Counted from the first letter of the stretch, positions 16,345 to 26,155 are shown. The stretch is 50,934 nt of DNA from JAYSFC01 sp041913505 (GCA_041913505.1 JAYSFC010000007.1:1-50934), one strand, 5' to 3'. The notes: a model not told the origin generated them from the letters alone. Made by a program: numbers and translations.

Positions 16345-17208
16345 TCAGGCGGGTGGCCAGACGCGGTCGGCCAGCAGTTCCCAGACCGGCGTGAGCCCCG
16401 CCGGCAATGGCGGCAGCGTGCCCAGGTCGGTGTGCGACTCGTCGGGGCTGTGGAAATCGCTGCCGCGCGAGGCCGCGAGGCCGAATTCCCGCGCCATGTC
16501 GGCATAAGTGGCGTATTCAGATTCGGTGTGGCTGCCCGTGACTACCTCCACGCCTTCCCCGCCATGTCGTTTGAACTCGGAGAACAGCGCGTACTCCTCG
16601 TTGGCACTGAATTTGTAGCGCGCAGGGTGCGCGATCACGGCCAGGCCGCCGGCCTCGCGGATCCAGCGCACGGCATCGCCCAGCGCTGCCCAGCGGTGCG
16701 GCACGTAGCCGGGCTTGCCCTCGGTGAGAAAGCGCCGGAAGACCTCGGAGGTATCGCGGCATACGCCGGCTTCCACCAGAAAGCGCGCGAAATGCGTGCG
16801 TGAGATCAGCTCGGGGTTGCCCACATAGCGCAGCGCGCCCTCGTAGGCGCCGGGGATGCCCACCGCGGCGAGCTGCTGCGCCATGTCCTGTGCGCGCTCG
16901 CCCCGGCCTCCGCGTGTGGCGTGCAGCCCCCGCGCCAATTGCGCATCGTCGGGGTCGAAGCCCAGGCCCACGATGTGCACGGTGGCACCGGCAAAGGTTA
17001 CCGAGATCTCGGTGCCCGTGAGGTAGGCCATGCCTTGGGCGCGCGCGGCATCTGCGGCGCGGTGCTGGCCGCCGATCTCGTCGTGGTCCGTGAGTGCCCA
17101 CAACTGCACGCCGTTGGCTTGCGCACGGGCCGCCAAGGCCTCGGGCGTGAGCGTGCCGTCGGAGACCACGGAATGACAGTGCAGATCGGCGTTGGTGTAA
17201 GTGGGCAC
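16345..17208 (-). CDS. PHP-domain phosphoesterase, RNase AM/TrpH (YciV) type
   Basis: A 287-residue PHP-fold metal-dependent phosphoesterase. The E. coli homologue degrades 5' RNA ends and 3',5'-nucleotides. Metal-binding motifs are ADLHCHSVVSDG at the N-terminus, WALTDHDEIGG, VIAHPARYKF and SRGSDFHSPDESH near the C-terminus. The start is GTG 17208: the codons upstream do not look like protein of this family, and the nearby ATG is out of frame. The gene overlaps nothing and leads into the yciO-like gene. Confidence 0.87.
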   Translation of the reverse strand: MPTYTNADLHCHSVVSDGTLTPEALAARAQANGVQLWALTDHDEIGGQHRAADAARAQGMAYLTGTEISVTFAGATVHIVGLGFDPDDAQLARGLHATRGGRGERAQDMAQQLAAVGIPGAYEGALRYVGNPELISRTHFARFLVEAGVCRDTSEVFRRFLTEGKPGYVPHRWAALGDAVRWIREAGGLAVIAHPARYKFSANEEYALFSEFKRHGGEGVEVVTGSHTESEYATYADMAREFGLAASRGSDFHSPDESHTDLGTLPPLPAGLTPVWELLADRVWPPA

Positions 17209-17401
17209 GGCTCCATTGTAGGTGGGTGGCCAGTTTTGCGCCGGAGCGATGATTTCGTCCGCGTGACAATTCCTGTAGGGAAAATAGGGTGTTTTTTGAG
17301 AGAATTGTGTAAACAAACGTACATCGCCTGCTGCTGAAAGAACGTCGGCTCCCGGGGGGCCGGCCCGCAGTGCGGCGACCCCACGAACCATAGGTCTTAC
17401 C

Positions 17402-19171
17402 ATGAACTTCAACAACATGCCCGTCGGCCGCAAGCTGTGGGCCATCATCCTCGGCCTCATGCTGGCCATGCTCGCGCTGACTTTCGGGCTGGTCACGTAC
17501 CTCTCGCATGTGGAGGCGGAAACCGCCCGCATCGTTCAGGCCAACGAGGACCGCATTTTCCTGGCGCTGCGCTGGAAGGGCATGACCGAGCTGGCGGTGG
17601 AGCGCGTGGTGATCGGCACGGTGTCTTCCGATGAGCGCCTGAGCGCCCGCATGCAGGCGCAGGTCAAGACCGGCATCGAAGCCATCACCGCCATCCAGAA
17701 AAAGATCGTGGCCGCGGCCGCGACCGCCGAGGGCAAGGCCCAACTGGAGCGCATCGCCGCCGAACGTGCCACGGTGCTGAAAATCACCGCCGACGTGCAG
17801 GCCGTGCGTGGCAATGGCGACGTGGCCGCCGCGCAGCGCATGGTGGAAGAGACCTTGCTGCCCGCGGTGGCCAAGTACGTCGGCGCGCAGGAAACCTTCG
17901 TGGAGCTGCAGCAGCGCCAGCGTGATCAGGCCAAGGCCGATGGCGCTCGCCAGCTCGCCACCGCGCAGTGGATCGGCGTGGGCGTGGCGGTGGTCATGCT
18001 CCTGGTGGGCATGGTGCTGGCCTGGCTTACGGTGCATTCCGTCACCCGGCCGCTGGACCGCGCGGTGGGCCTGGCCGACCAGATCGCCCAGGGCGACCTC
18101 ACAGCCGATGTGCACGACGACCGCAAGGACGAACTCGGCCACCTGCTGCGCTCGCTTTCGGCCATGGCGGCACGCTTGCGCGGCGTGGTGGGCGAGGTGC
18201 GTTCGGGCGTGGAGTCGGTCTCGTCCGCGTCGAGCCAGATCGCCACGGGCAACCATGACCTGTCGGCCCGCACCGAGCAGACGGCCGCCAACCTGCAAGA
18301 GACGGCCGCCAGCATGGAGCAGCTCACGGCCACCGTCACGCAGTCTGCCGACACCGCGCGCCAGGCCAACCAGCTCGCGGCCAATGCGGCCCAGGCGGCC
18401 GAGCGCGGCGGCGAGGTGGTGGGGCAGGTGGTGGCCAGCATGCAGCACATCACCGATTCGAGCCGCAAGATCGCCGACATCATCGGCGTGATCGACTCGA
18501 TCGCGTTCCAGACCAACATCCTCGCGTTGAACGCCGCCGTGGAGGCCGCGCGCGCGGGCGAGCAGGGCCGGGGCTTCGCCGTGGTGGCGGGCGAGGTGCG
18601 CAGCCTGGCGCAGCGCAGCGCCGAGGCGGCCAAGGAGATCAAGGGCCTCATCACGGCCAGCGTGGAGAGCGTCGAGTCGGGCTCCCAGCAGGTGGGCCAG
18701 GCCGGCCAGAGCATGAGCGAGATCGTGAACAGTGTGCGCCGCGTGAGCGACCTGATCGCCGAGATCACGGCCTCGTCCACCGAACAGCGCGATGGCATCG
18801 CGCAGGTCAACGTGGCCGTGACCAACCTCGACCAGATGACGCAGCAGAATGCGGCGCTCGTGGAGGAATCCAGCGCCGCCGCCACCGCGATGCGCGACCA
18901 GGCCCAGCGCCTGGCCGAGGTGGTGTCGGTGTTCAACGTGGGCGCTGTGGCGCGTGTCGCGGCACCGGTGCGCGCCCCCGCCGCCCCCGCCGCTCCGTCC
19001 AGGGCGCCCGCCGCCCCCGCGGCGCCGCGCAAGGTGGCCGCCCCTGCTGCCGCCAAGCCCGCAGCCCCCGCTGCGCCGCGCCTGGCCGCCGCACCGGCTC
19101 CCGCTGCCGCTGCGCCCGCGCCGGTGGCACGCCCCGCAGCCGGTGCCGACGACGACTGGGAAACGTTCTGA
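17402..19171 (+). CDS. methyl-accepting chemotaxis protein
   Basis: A 589-residue chemoreceptor: TM1 at about 12-34, a periplasmic four-helix-bundle-like region of about 155 residues, TM2 at about 189-210, HAMP, then a signalling domain with DSIAFQTNILALNAAVEAAR and EQGRGFAVVAGEVRS. A long Ala/Pro linker (about 520-580) ends in DDDWETF, close to the NWETF pentapeptide that tethers CheR/CheB. The tip region is nearly identical in DNA to the receptor at 14407. The 193-base upstream gap is AT-rich around 17275-17325, but I cannot settle on a promoter. Ligand unknown. Confidence 0.95.
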   Translation: MNFNNMPVGRKLWAIILGLMLAMLALTFGLVTYLSHVEAETARIVQANEDRIFLALRWKGMTELAVERVVIGTVSSDERLSARMQAQVKTGIEAITAIQKKIVAAAATAEGKAQLERIAAERATVLKITADVQAVRGNGDVAAAQRMVEETLLPAVAKYVGAQETFVELQQRQRDQAKADGARQLATAQWIGVGVAVVMLLVGMVLAWLTVHSVTRPLDRAVGLADQIAQGDLTADVHDDRKDELGHLLRSLSAMAARLRGVVGEVRSGVESVSSASSQIATGNHDLSARTEQTAANLQETAASMEQLTATVTQSADTARQANQLAANAAQAAERGGEVVGQVVASMQHITDSSRKIADIIGVIDSIAFQTNILALNAAVEAARAGEQGRGFAVVAGEVRSLAQRSAEAAKEIKGLITASVESVESGSQQVGQAGQSMSEIVNSVRRVSDLIAEITASSTEQRDGIAQVNVAVTNLDQMTQQNAALVEESSAAATAMRDQAQRLAEVVSVFNVGAVARVAAPVRAPAAPAAPSRAPAAPAAPRKVAAPAAAKPAAPAAPRLAAAPAPAAAAPAPVARPAAGADDDWETF

Positions 19172-19178
19172 TCGACAC

Positions 19179-19208
19179 GCCCGCGCGCGGCGCCTGCCGC
19201 GCGCGGGC
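19179..19208. terminator. perfect 13-bp GC hairpin between convergent genes
   Basis: A 13-base arm (19179-19191, GCCCGCGCGCGGC) pairs perfectly with 19196-19208 around a GCCT loop. It fills the whole 36-base gap between the chemoreceptor stop and the recJ stop. There is no T-run on either side, so termination is inferred from position and stability. Confidence 0.55.
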
Positions 19209-20923
19209 TACATCTGCACGCCCTCGACGAGGAACTGCACCTTGCGCTCGCCGCGCCACTCGTTCACGTCGAGGCGGAAGGCCAGCAGCGCGCGCGCGGG
19301 TAGCGGGTCGGTATGACCGAACCAGATGCCGTCCACGGGCCGGCCCTGGTGCAACAGCTTGAGCGAGAGGTGGTTCTTGGCTTCGCCCACGAGGCGCTGG
19401 CTCAGCACTTCAACCTCCTCGCTGAACGTGGGCGGCGCGAAGCCCTGGCCCCAGACCTCGCGGTGCAGCACGTCCACGAGTTCGGCGCGGCAGTATTCCG
19501 GCGCGAGCGGGCCGTCGGTCTCGATGCGGCGGGTGAGCGTCGCGGCGTCCAGCCATTCCTGGGCCACCTGGGCGAAGGCCTGCTCGAAGGTCTCGAAATG
19601 CTCCTCGGCCACGGTGCAGCCCGCCGCCATGGCGTGGCCGCCGAATTTCAGCAGCACGCCCGGGTGCCGCTTGGCCACCAGATCGAGCGCATCGCGCAGG
19701 TGAAAGCCCGGGATCGAGCGGCCCGAGCCCTTGAGCTCGTGCTCCTTGCCCGGCGCGCTGCTGGCCGCGAACACGAAGGTGGGGCGGTGCAGCTTGTCCT
19801 TGATGCGCGAGGCCACGATGCCGACCACGCCCTCGTGGAAATCGGGGTCGAACACGCTCACGGCCGGCGGCGGGGTTTCGCTCTCGTCGAACAGGTTCTC
19901 GGCCAGCGCGAAGGCCTGCTCGCGCATGCCGCCCTCGATCTCGCGGCGCTCGCGGTTGATGCCGTCGAGCAGCTTGGCGAGCTCCAGCGCGCGGCCCGGG
20001 TCGTCGGTGAGCAGGCACTCGATGCCCAGCGTCATGTCGGCCAGGCGCCCGGCCGCGTTGATGCGCGGGCCCAGTGCAAAGCCGAAGTCGAACGTGGTGG
20101 CCTCGGCGGCCTTGCGCCCCGCAGCCTGGAACAGCGCGGCGATGCCCTCGGGCATGGCCCCCACGCGGATGCGCTTGAGGCCCTGGGCCACGAGGCGGCG
20201 GTTGTTGGCGTCGAGCCGCACCACATCGGCCACGGTGCCGAGCGCGACGAGGGGCAGCAGTGGCTCGAGCTTGGGCTGGCTCGCACGATCGAAAACGCCG
20301 CGCTCGCGCAGCTCGCCGCGCAGGGCCATGAGCACGTAGAACATCACGCCCACGCCCGCGATGGACTTGCTCTCGAACGCGCAGCCCGGCTGGTTGGGGT
20401 TCACGATCGCATCGGCGGCGGGCAGTTCGGGGCCGGGCAGGTGGTGGTCGGTCACAAGCACTTGCAGGCCCAGGGCTTTGGCCTCGCGCACGCCGTCCAC
20501 GCTCGCGATGCCGTTGTCCACGGTAACGAGCAGGTCTGCGCCGCGCTCATGCACGCGCCGCGCGATGGGGGGCGTGAGGCCGTAGCCGTCGACCACGCGG
20601 TCGGGCACGAGGTAGTCGACCTGCCGCGCTCCGAGCAGGCGCAGGCCACGCACGCCCACGGCACAGGCCGTGGCGCCGTCGCAGTCGTAGTCGGCCACGA
20701 TGACGATGCGCCGGTCGGCGGCAATGGCGTCGGCCAGCAGCCGGGCCGCGTCCTGCACGCCCTTGAGCGTGTGGGGCGGCAGCAGGCGCGCGAGCGCGTC
20801 GTCCAGCTCTTCCTGGGAACACACGCCGCGCGCGGCGTACAGGCGTGCGAGCAGCGGGTGCACGCCGGCCTGCTCCAGCGCCCAGGCGGCGCGCGGCGGA
20901 ATATCGCGAGCTATGATTTTCAT
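19208..20923 (-). CDS. recJ: single-stranded-DNA-specific exonuclease RecJ
   Basis: A 571-residue 5'-3' ssDNA exonuclease for recombination and mismatch repair (E. coli RecJ is 577). DHH-family motifs are present: VADYDCDGATA with D78/D80/D82, LLVTVDNGI, VTDHHLPGPELP, NPNQPGC, LGTVADVV, GPRINAAGRL, and the DHHA1 motif FGGHAMAAGCT near residue 428. The ATG shares ATGA with the stop of the upstream gene. The first codons (MKIIA, including ATAGCT) lie within a repeat copy at 20911-20978, which is unusual for a core gene. Confidence 0.95.
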   Translation of the reverse strand: MKIIARDIPPRAAWALEQAGVHPLLARLYAARGVCSQEELDDALARLLPPHTLKGVQDAARLLADAIAADRRIVIVADYDCDGATACAVGVRGLRLLGARQVDYLVPDRVVDGYGLTPPIARRVHERGADLLVTVDNGIASVDGVREAKALGLQVLVTDHHLPGPELPAADAIVNPNQPGCAFESKSIAGVGVMFYVLMALRGELRERGVFDRASQPKLEPLLPLVALGTVADVVRLDANNRRLVAQGLKRIRVGAMPEGIAALFQAAGRKAAEATTFDFGFALGPRINAAGRLADMTLGIECLLTDDPGRALELAKLLDGINRERREIEGGMREQAFALAENLFDESETPPPAVSVFDPDFHEGVVGIVASRIKDKLHRPTFVFAASSAPGKEHELKGSGRSIPGFHLRDALDLVAKRHPGVLLKFGGHAMAAGCTVAEEHFETFEQAFAQVAQEWLDAATLTRRIETDGPLAPEYCRAELVDVLHREVWGQGFAPPTFSEEVEVLSQRLVGEAKNHLSLKLLHQGRPVDGIWFGHTDPLPARALLAFRLDVNEWRGERKVQFLVEGVQM

Positions 20924-20978
20924 AGCTGCTCCTGCACACTGGAAAAGCGCTGTGCCTTGAAATAGCTTTGAATGCGCT
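20911..20978. repeat. dispersed AT-rich AGCTAT-type repeat, copy spanning recJ start
   Basis: The segment holds TTTTCATAGCTGCTCCTGCA, AAAAGCGCTGTGCC and GAAATAGCTTT in order, the layout of an interspersed element I recall from Comamonadaceae (A/T run, ATAGCTGC, a spacer, AAGCGC, and an inverted AGCT-type end). It supplies the last about 15 codons of the upstream gene and the first codons of recJ. Confidence 0.55.
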
Positions 20979-21873
20979 GCGTGAGGGAGCGCGGCGCGCT
21001 GTGCCAGCCGAGCGCCGAGCGTTCGCCGCACAGGGTCAGGCGCACGGCCTGGCCGCGCGCGGCCTGCTCGGCCAGGCGGGCCACGGGGCCTGCGTCCAGG
21101 GCAGTCCAGGCCTGGGCCCAGGCGCTCCAGTCTTCGCGCAGCGCGGCGGCGCGCAGGTCCTGTGCGACCTCGGGCGCCACGGCGGTGGCGGGCGGCGCTG
21201 GCAGCCGCCCCGCGCCGTGCACCCAGAAGGCGTTCACGGGCGGCAGGCCGCGTGCGGTGCGCTCGTCGTTGAAGGCATGGGTGTAGAGCAGCATCTGCAT
21301 CTCGCTGTGCAGGCGGTGCAGCGCGCGGGCCTGGGCCGCGTCGGGCATCCAGGCGTGCACGTCGCGGTTCAGCACGCGGTCGAGCGACGCGGTCTCCAGC
21401 CCCTCGAACACGGCGCCGCGCGCGCGCCAGCGCGTGGGCTGGTCGTAGGTGAGTTCGATGCCGTCCTCGGCGAACCAGGGCGAGAGCACGGCCAGCAGCG
21501 CGCGCGAGTCGGCCTCGGTGAGCGCGAGCGCCTGCGGGTCCAGCAGGCGCACCTGGTCGGCGCCCACCTGCCAGTGGCAGGGCGTGATCCAGGCCCAGGC
21601 GGTGGCGCCTGCGTCGGGCTGCGTGCGGGACTGCTCCCAGGCGGCCCAGGGCGTGGCCTGGGGGGGCAGGCCCAGGCTGCGCGCCAGGGCGCGTTCGTGG
21701 GGCGGTGCGAAGGTGTATTCGTCGCCCGTGTCGGTGCCGAGCGGGGTCAGGCGCGCGAGCAGCTGCTCGAGGTGGGGCAGGGCCAGTGTCTGCAGGGCCT
21801 GTTGGCATCCGGCCGAGGTGCTCGCGGCGTAGGGGATCAGCAAATGGGGAGATTCGGGCGTGGGCGCTGGCAT
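20920..21873 (-). CDS. conserved hypothetical protein upstream of recJ
   Basis: A 317-residue protein with no signal or membrane segment. Recognisable stretches are HLLIPYAASTSAGCQQAL, ITPCHWQVGADQV, DVHAWMPDA and FNDERTARGLPPVNAFWVHGAG. Such proteins, often annotated as phosphoglycerate-mutase-related, stand next to recJ in several Burkholderiales, but I see no phosphohistidine RHG motif and assign no reaction. The stop codon overlaps the recJ start, so recJ is translationally coupled to it. The C-terminal SYFKAQRFSSVQEQL is encoded by the repeat copy and may differ between strains. Confidence 0.8.
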   Translation of the reverse strand: MPAPTPESPHLLIPYAASTSAGCQQALQTLALPHLEQLLARLTPLGTDTGDEYTFAPPHERALARSLGLPPQATPWAAWEQSRTQPDAGATAWAWITPCHWQVGADQVRLLDPQALALTEADSRALLAVLSPWFAEDGIELTYDQPTRWRARGAVFEGLETASLDRVLNRDVHAWMPDAAQARALHRLHSEMQMLLYTHAFNDERTARGLPPVNAFWVHGAGRLPAPPATAVAPEVAQDLRAAALREDWSAWAQAWTALDAGPVARLAEQAARGQAVRLTLCGERSALGWHSAPRSLTQRIQSYFKAQRFSSVQEQL

Positions 21874-21934
21874 GGGCCTATTGTCCGGGATGCCACAATC
21901 GCCCCCGGCCCCTGAGGGCCGCTCCACTCACACC

Positions 21935-23183
21935 ATGCAAATTCCCTACGAACTGGCCCTGGGCTGGCGCTACACGCGCGCCGGCCGCGCCACGCGGCGC
22001 AATGGCTTCATCTCGTTCATCTCGGGCGTGTCCATGCTGGGCATCGCGCTCGGGGTGGCGGCGCTCATCATCGTGCTGTCGGTGATGAACGGTTTTCAGA
22101 AAGAAGTGCGCGACCGCATGCTCAGCGTGGTCTCGCACATCGAGATTTTTGCGCCCGGCGGCGCGGCCATGCCCGATGTGCAGCGCACGTTGACGGAGGC
22201 ACGCCAGCACCCGCAGGTGGTGGGCGCGGCGCCGTTTGTCTCGGCGCAGGCGCTGCTGGCGCGCGGCGAGGACATGAAGGGCGCGCTGGTGCGCGGCATC
22301 GACCCGGTGCGCGAGCCCGAGGTCACCGACCTGGTGGCGGGCAGCCAGGGCGAGGCGCTGGCGCAACTGGTGCCGGGCGAGTTCCGCGTGGTGCTGGGCG
22401 GCGAGCTGGCGCGCATGCTGGGCGTGCGCCGGGGCGATGTGGTCACGCTGATTGCGCCCACCGGCCAGGTCACGCCCGCAGGCGTGGTGCCGCGCATCAA
22501 GCAGATGCTGGTGGCGGGCACCTTCGACTCGGGCCACTACGAATACGACTCCACCCTGGTGCTGCTGCACCACGAGGACGCGCAGCGCATCTTCCGCCTG
22601 GAAGGGCCCACGGGCATCCGCCTGAAGCTGCGCGACCTGCACGAGGCGCGCAGCGTGGCGCTGGACCTGGCGGGCAGCCTGAGCGGCGACCTGCGCATCC
22701 GCGACTGGACGCAGCAGAACCGCACCTGGTTTGCCGCCGTGCAGCTGGAAAAACGCATGATGTTCATCATCCTCACGCTCATCGTGGCGGTGGCGGCGTT
22801 CAACCTGGTGTCCACGCTGGTGATGACGGTGACCGACAAGCGCGCCGACATCGCCATCCTGCGCACCCTGGGCGCCAGCCCGCGCAGCATCATGGGCATT
22901 TTCGTGGTGCAGGGGGCCATGGTGGGCGTGATCGGCACGCTGGCCGGGCTGCTGCTGGGCCTGGGCATCGCCTTCAATATCGACGTGATCGTGCCGGCCA
23001 TCGAGCGGGCCCTGCACGCCAACTTCCTGCCCAAGGACATCTATCTCATCAGCCGTATGCCGAGCGACCCGCAAAGCCGCGACATCGTGCCCATCGCCGT
23101 CATCTCCCTGATCCTGGCCTTCGTGGCGACTCTGTATCCCAGCTGGCGTGCCAGCCGCGTGAACCCCGCGGAGGCATTGCGCT

Positions 23184-23191
<8 letters not shown>
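21935..23191 (+). CDS. lolC: lipoprotein-releasing ABC transporter permease LolC/E
   Basis: A 418-residue inner-membrane permease of the Lol system, which extracts outer-membrane lipoproteins and passes them to LolA. The N-terminus (YELALGWRYTRAG, NGFISFISGVSMLGIALGVAALIIVLSVMNGFQKEV, split here into two adjacent pieces) is characteristic. A large periplasmic domain follows, and three more helices lie at the end (FIILTLIVAVAAFNLVSTLVMTV; GVIGTLAGLLLGLGIAF; IAVISLILAFVATLYPSWRA). Only one permease gene is present, as in species with a LolF-like single permease. It overlaps lolD by 8 bp. ATG 21935 is chosen over upstream starts by homology. Confidence 0.93.
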
Positions 23192-23858
<667 letters not shown>

Positions 23859-23885
23859 GGCCTGGCAACAGGCCCCAGGTCGCCC

Positions 23886-24707
23886 ATGGCCGGCTGGATC
23901 GACACCCACTGCCACCTCGATGCCGCCGAGTTCGCGCCCGACGTGGACGCAGTGCGCGCCGCCGCGCGCCAAGCCGGCGTGGCGCACTGCGTGCTGCCCG
24001 CCGTGGAGCGCGCGAACTGGGACGCGGTGCGCGCACTGGCCCATCGCCAGGGCGACAGCTATGCGCTCGGCATCCACCCGCTCTACACGCCGCGCGCGCT
24101 CGATGAAGACCTGGAGCACCTGACCGATGCGCTGCAGCGCCACCGAGCCGATCCGCGCCTGGTGGCCGTGGGCGAGATCGGGCTCGACTACTTCGTGCCG
24201 GGGCTCGATGCGGCGCGGCAGGAGCACTTCTACGCCGGGCAGCTGCGTCTGGCGCAGCGCCTCGGCCTGCCCGTCATCCTGCACGTGCGGCGCTCGGCCG
24301 ACCGGCTGCTCAAGGGCCTGCGCGCCGTGCCCGTGCGCGGCGGCATCGCCCATGCATTCAACGGCAGCCTGCAGCAGGCGCAGGCCTTCATCGCGCTGGG
24401 CTTCAAGCTCGGCTTTGGCGGCGCCGTGACCTACGAGCGCGCGCTGCAACTGCGCCGCTTGGCGGCCGAGTTGCCGGCCGAGGCCCTGGTGATGGAGACC
24501 GACGCGCCCGACATCCCGCCCCACTGGCTCTACGCCACGGCCGCCGAGCGCGCTGCCGGCCGCTCGCAGGGGCGCAACACGCCCGCCGAGATGCCGCGCA
24601 TCGCGGCCGTGGTGGCGGGGCTGCGCGGGCTCAGCATGCCCGAGTGGTGCGCCCTCACGTCCGCCAACGCGCGTGCTGCGCTGCCGGGACTGCAAGGCCT
24701 GCTGTAG
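23886..24707 (+). CDS. tatD: TatD-family metal-dependent deoxyribonuclease
   Basis: A 273-residue TIM-barrel hydrolase, probably with exonuclease activity in DNA repair. Metal-ligand motifs are IDTHCHLD at the N-terminus, VGEIGLDY, VILHVRRS, GIAHAFNGS and METDAPDIPP. The order lolC-lolD-tatD is common in related bacteria. It lacks membrane segments. Which TatD paralogue (TatD, YcfH, YjjV) it matches best cannot be told by eye. Confidence 0.9.
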   Translation: MAGWIDTHCHLDAAEFAPDVDAVRAAARQAGVAHCVLPAVERANWDAVRALAHRQGDSYALGIHPLYTPRALDEDLEHLTDALQRHRADPRLVAVGEIGLDYFVPGLDAARQEHFYAGQLRLAQRLGLPVILHVRRSADRLLKGLRAVPVRGGIAHAFNGSLQQAQAFIALGFKLGFGGAVTYERALQLRRLAAELPAEALVMETDAPDIPPHWLYATAAERAAGRSQGRNTPAEMPRIAAVVAGLRGLSMPEWCALTSANARAALPGLQGLL

Positions 24708-24740
24708 AGGCGTTTCAGGGGATTGTGCTTGTCCATAGGG

Positions 24741-24772
24741 CGCAATCAGCTATTTTTTTGATAGTGCTTTAC
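24741..24772. repeat. AGCTAT-type repeat fragment upstream of a glycosylase gene
   Basis: GCGCAATCAGCTATTTTTTT followed by GATAGTGCTTTA resembles the inverted end of the dispersed repeat (AGCTATTTTTTGATAG). It occupies the 98-base gap between tatD and the uracil-DNA glycosylase-like gene and may carry its promoter. Confidence 0.45.
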
Positions 24773-24805
24773 CGAGCGGAAACCGTTTCGCGCCAGAATG
24801 CGGGC

Positions 24806-25372
24806 ATGGACAAAACGTTGGGAGCGGAGGGACCCGCAGCCATGGCCCCCTCGGCAACGGCTGCACACCGCCTGACGGGGCTGGGCCCCGTGGTGGGCGA
24901 GCGCACCGTGGTACTCGTTCTGGGTAGTTTTCCGGGCGTGGCCTCGCTGCGCGCAGCGCAGTACTACGCGCACCCGCAGAACCATTTCTGGCCCATCCTG
25001 CAGGCGCTGTGGCCGCAGCACCCGCAGCCGCCGCGCGATGGGCCCGATGCGTATGCCGCGCGCTGCGCCTGGCTGCTCGCGCGCGGCCTGGGCCTGTGGG
25101 ACGTGTACGGCGCCTGCGAGCGCGCGGGCAGCCTGGACAGCCGCATCCGCAACGCCCAGGTGAACGACTTGGCCCGCCTGCGCGCGCACTGCCCGCGCCT
25201 GGCGGCCATCGTCCACAATGGCGGCGAGAGCTTTCGCCACGCGCGCGCCACGGCGCAGTTGGGTGTGCCCGTGCTCCGGCTGCCGTCCACCAGCCCGGCC
25301 AATGCCTCGTGGAGCTTCGAGCGCAAGCGCGCCGCCTGGGGCGAGGCCCTGGCCGCGCACGGACTCCTTTGA
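24806..25372 (+). CDS. uracil-DNA glycosylase superfamily, DNA-deoxyinosine glycosylase type
   Basis: A 188-residue (or 176 from ATG 24842) base-excision repair enzyme that removes deaminated bases such as hypoxanthine or uracil. Family motifs are VLVLGSFPGVASL, QYYAHPQNHFWPIL, GLGLWDVYGACERAGS, IVHNGGESF and LPSTSPANASWSF. Homologues begin close to the RLTGLGPV segment, and an AGGG lies about 10 bases before 24842, so the shorter start is a real option. The spermidine-synthase-like gene starts 10 bases after its stop. Confidence 0.85.
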   Translation: MDKTLGAEGPAAMAPSATAAHRLTGLGPVVGERTVVLVLGSFPGVASLRAAQYYAHPQNHFWPILQALWPQHPQPPRDGPDAYAARCAWLLARGLGLWDVYGACERAGSLDSRIRNAQVNDLARLRAHCPRLAAIVHNGGESFRHARATAQLGVPVLRLPSTSPANASWSFERKRAAWGEALAAHGLL

Positions 25373-25382
25373 ACAGAACCGA

Positions 25383-26141
25383 ATGGCACGCAAGAAAAGC
25401 AACTCCGCCGAACTGCCCGAAGTCAGCGTCTCCGACGATGGCGAGGTGCGCCACCTGCACCTGGGCACGCCCTGGATCCAGGGTTCCATGCGCATTGATG
25501 CGCCCTTTCACCTGGAGCTTGAATACATCCAGCGCATGATGGCCTGGCTGCTGTTCATGGAGCCCGAGGCCGTGCGCAAGGGCCATGCCATGCAACTGGG
25601 CCTGGGGGCAGGCGCCATCACCAAGTTCTGCCACAAGAAGCTGCGCATGTGCGCCACCGCCATCGAGCTGAACCCGCAGGTCCTGGCCGTGTGCCGCGCC
25701 TGGTTCAAGCTGCCGCCCGACGGCCCCAAGCTGCGCGTGGTGCTGGCCGATGCGGCGCAGGAGATCAAGAACCCCATGTGGCAGGGCACGGTGGACGCGC
25801 TGTGCGTGGACCTGTACGACCACGAGGCCGCCGCGCCCGTGCTCGACAGCGCCGCGTTCTATGCCGACTGCCGCGCCCTGCTGAGCGAGAACGGCTGCAT
25901 GACGGTGAACCTGTTCGGCCGCGCATCGAGCTTTGCGCGCAGCGTGGAGCAGATCGCCACCGCCTTCGGCGAGGACGCGCTCTGGGCCTTCAAGCCCACG
26001 CGCGAGGGCAACACCGTGGTGCTCGCGCAGCGCACGCCCACGGCCGTGAAGCGCGCCGAACTGGCCGCGCGGGCCGAGGCCGTGCAGGCGCGCTGGGATC
26101 TGCCGGCCGCCAAGTGGCCCCGGGTCTTCAAGCCCATTTGA
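25383..26141 (+). CDS. spermidine-synthase-like methyltransferase-fold protein
   Basis: A 252-residue protein with a Rossmann methyltransferase core: MQLGLGAGAITKF is motif I, and ATAIELNPQVLAVCRAWF ends in the acidic residue expected to bind a ribose. The aminopropyltransferase DAREYL-type active-site motif is replaced by DAAQEI, and there is no clear N-terminal polyamine-synthase domain, so true spermidine synthesis is doubtful. Such proteins are common next to a lone GspE-type ATPase gene in Comamonadaceae, which follows here after 14 bases. Confidence 0.75.
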   Translation: MARKKSNSAELPEVSVSDDGEVRHLHLGTPWIQGSMRIDAPFHLELEYIQRMMAWLLFMEPEAVRKGHAMQLGLGAGAITKFCHKKLRMCATAIELNPQVLAVCRAWFKLPPDGPKLRVVLADAAQEIKNPMWQGTVDALCVDLYDHEAAAPVLDSAAFYADCRALLSENGCMTVNLFGRASSFARSVEQIATAFGEDALWAFKPTREGNTVVLAQRTPTAVKRAELAARAEAVQARWDLPAAKWPRVFKPI

Positions 26142-26155
26142 AACGAAAGCCGGTC

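Noticed and set aside
17226..17238. TGGCCAGTTTTGC resembling a sigma-54 promoter before the chemoreceptor gene.
   Set aside because: Spacing between the GG and GC parts is two bases too short and the -24 block is poor.
17263..17290. GTGACA-16 bp-TAGGGT as a sigma-70 promoter for the second chemoreceptor.
   Set aside because: The -10 block is weak and an equally poor alternative (TTGAGA-18-TACATC) lies downstream; not decidable by eye.
25383..26141. Functional spermidine synthase.
   Set aside because: The substrate-binding Asp motif and N-terminal domain are not convincing; only the methyltransferase fold is supported.
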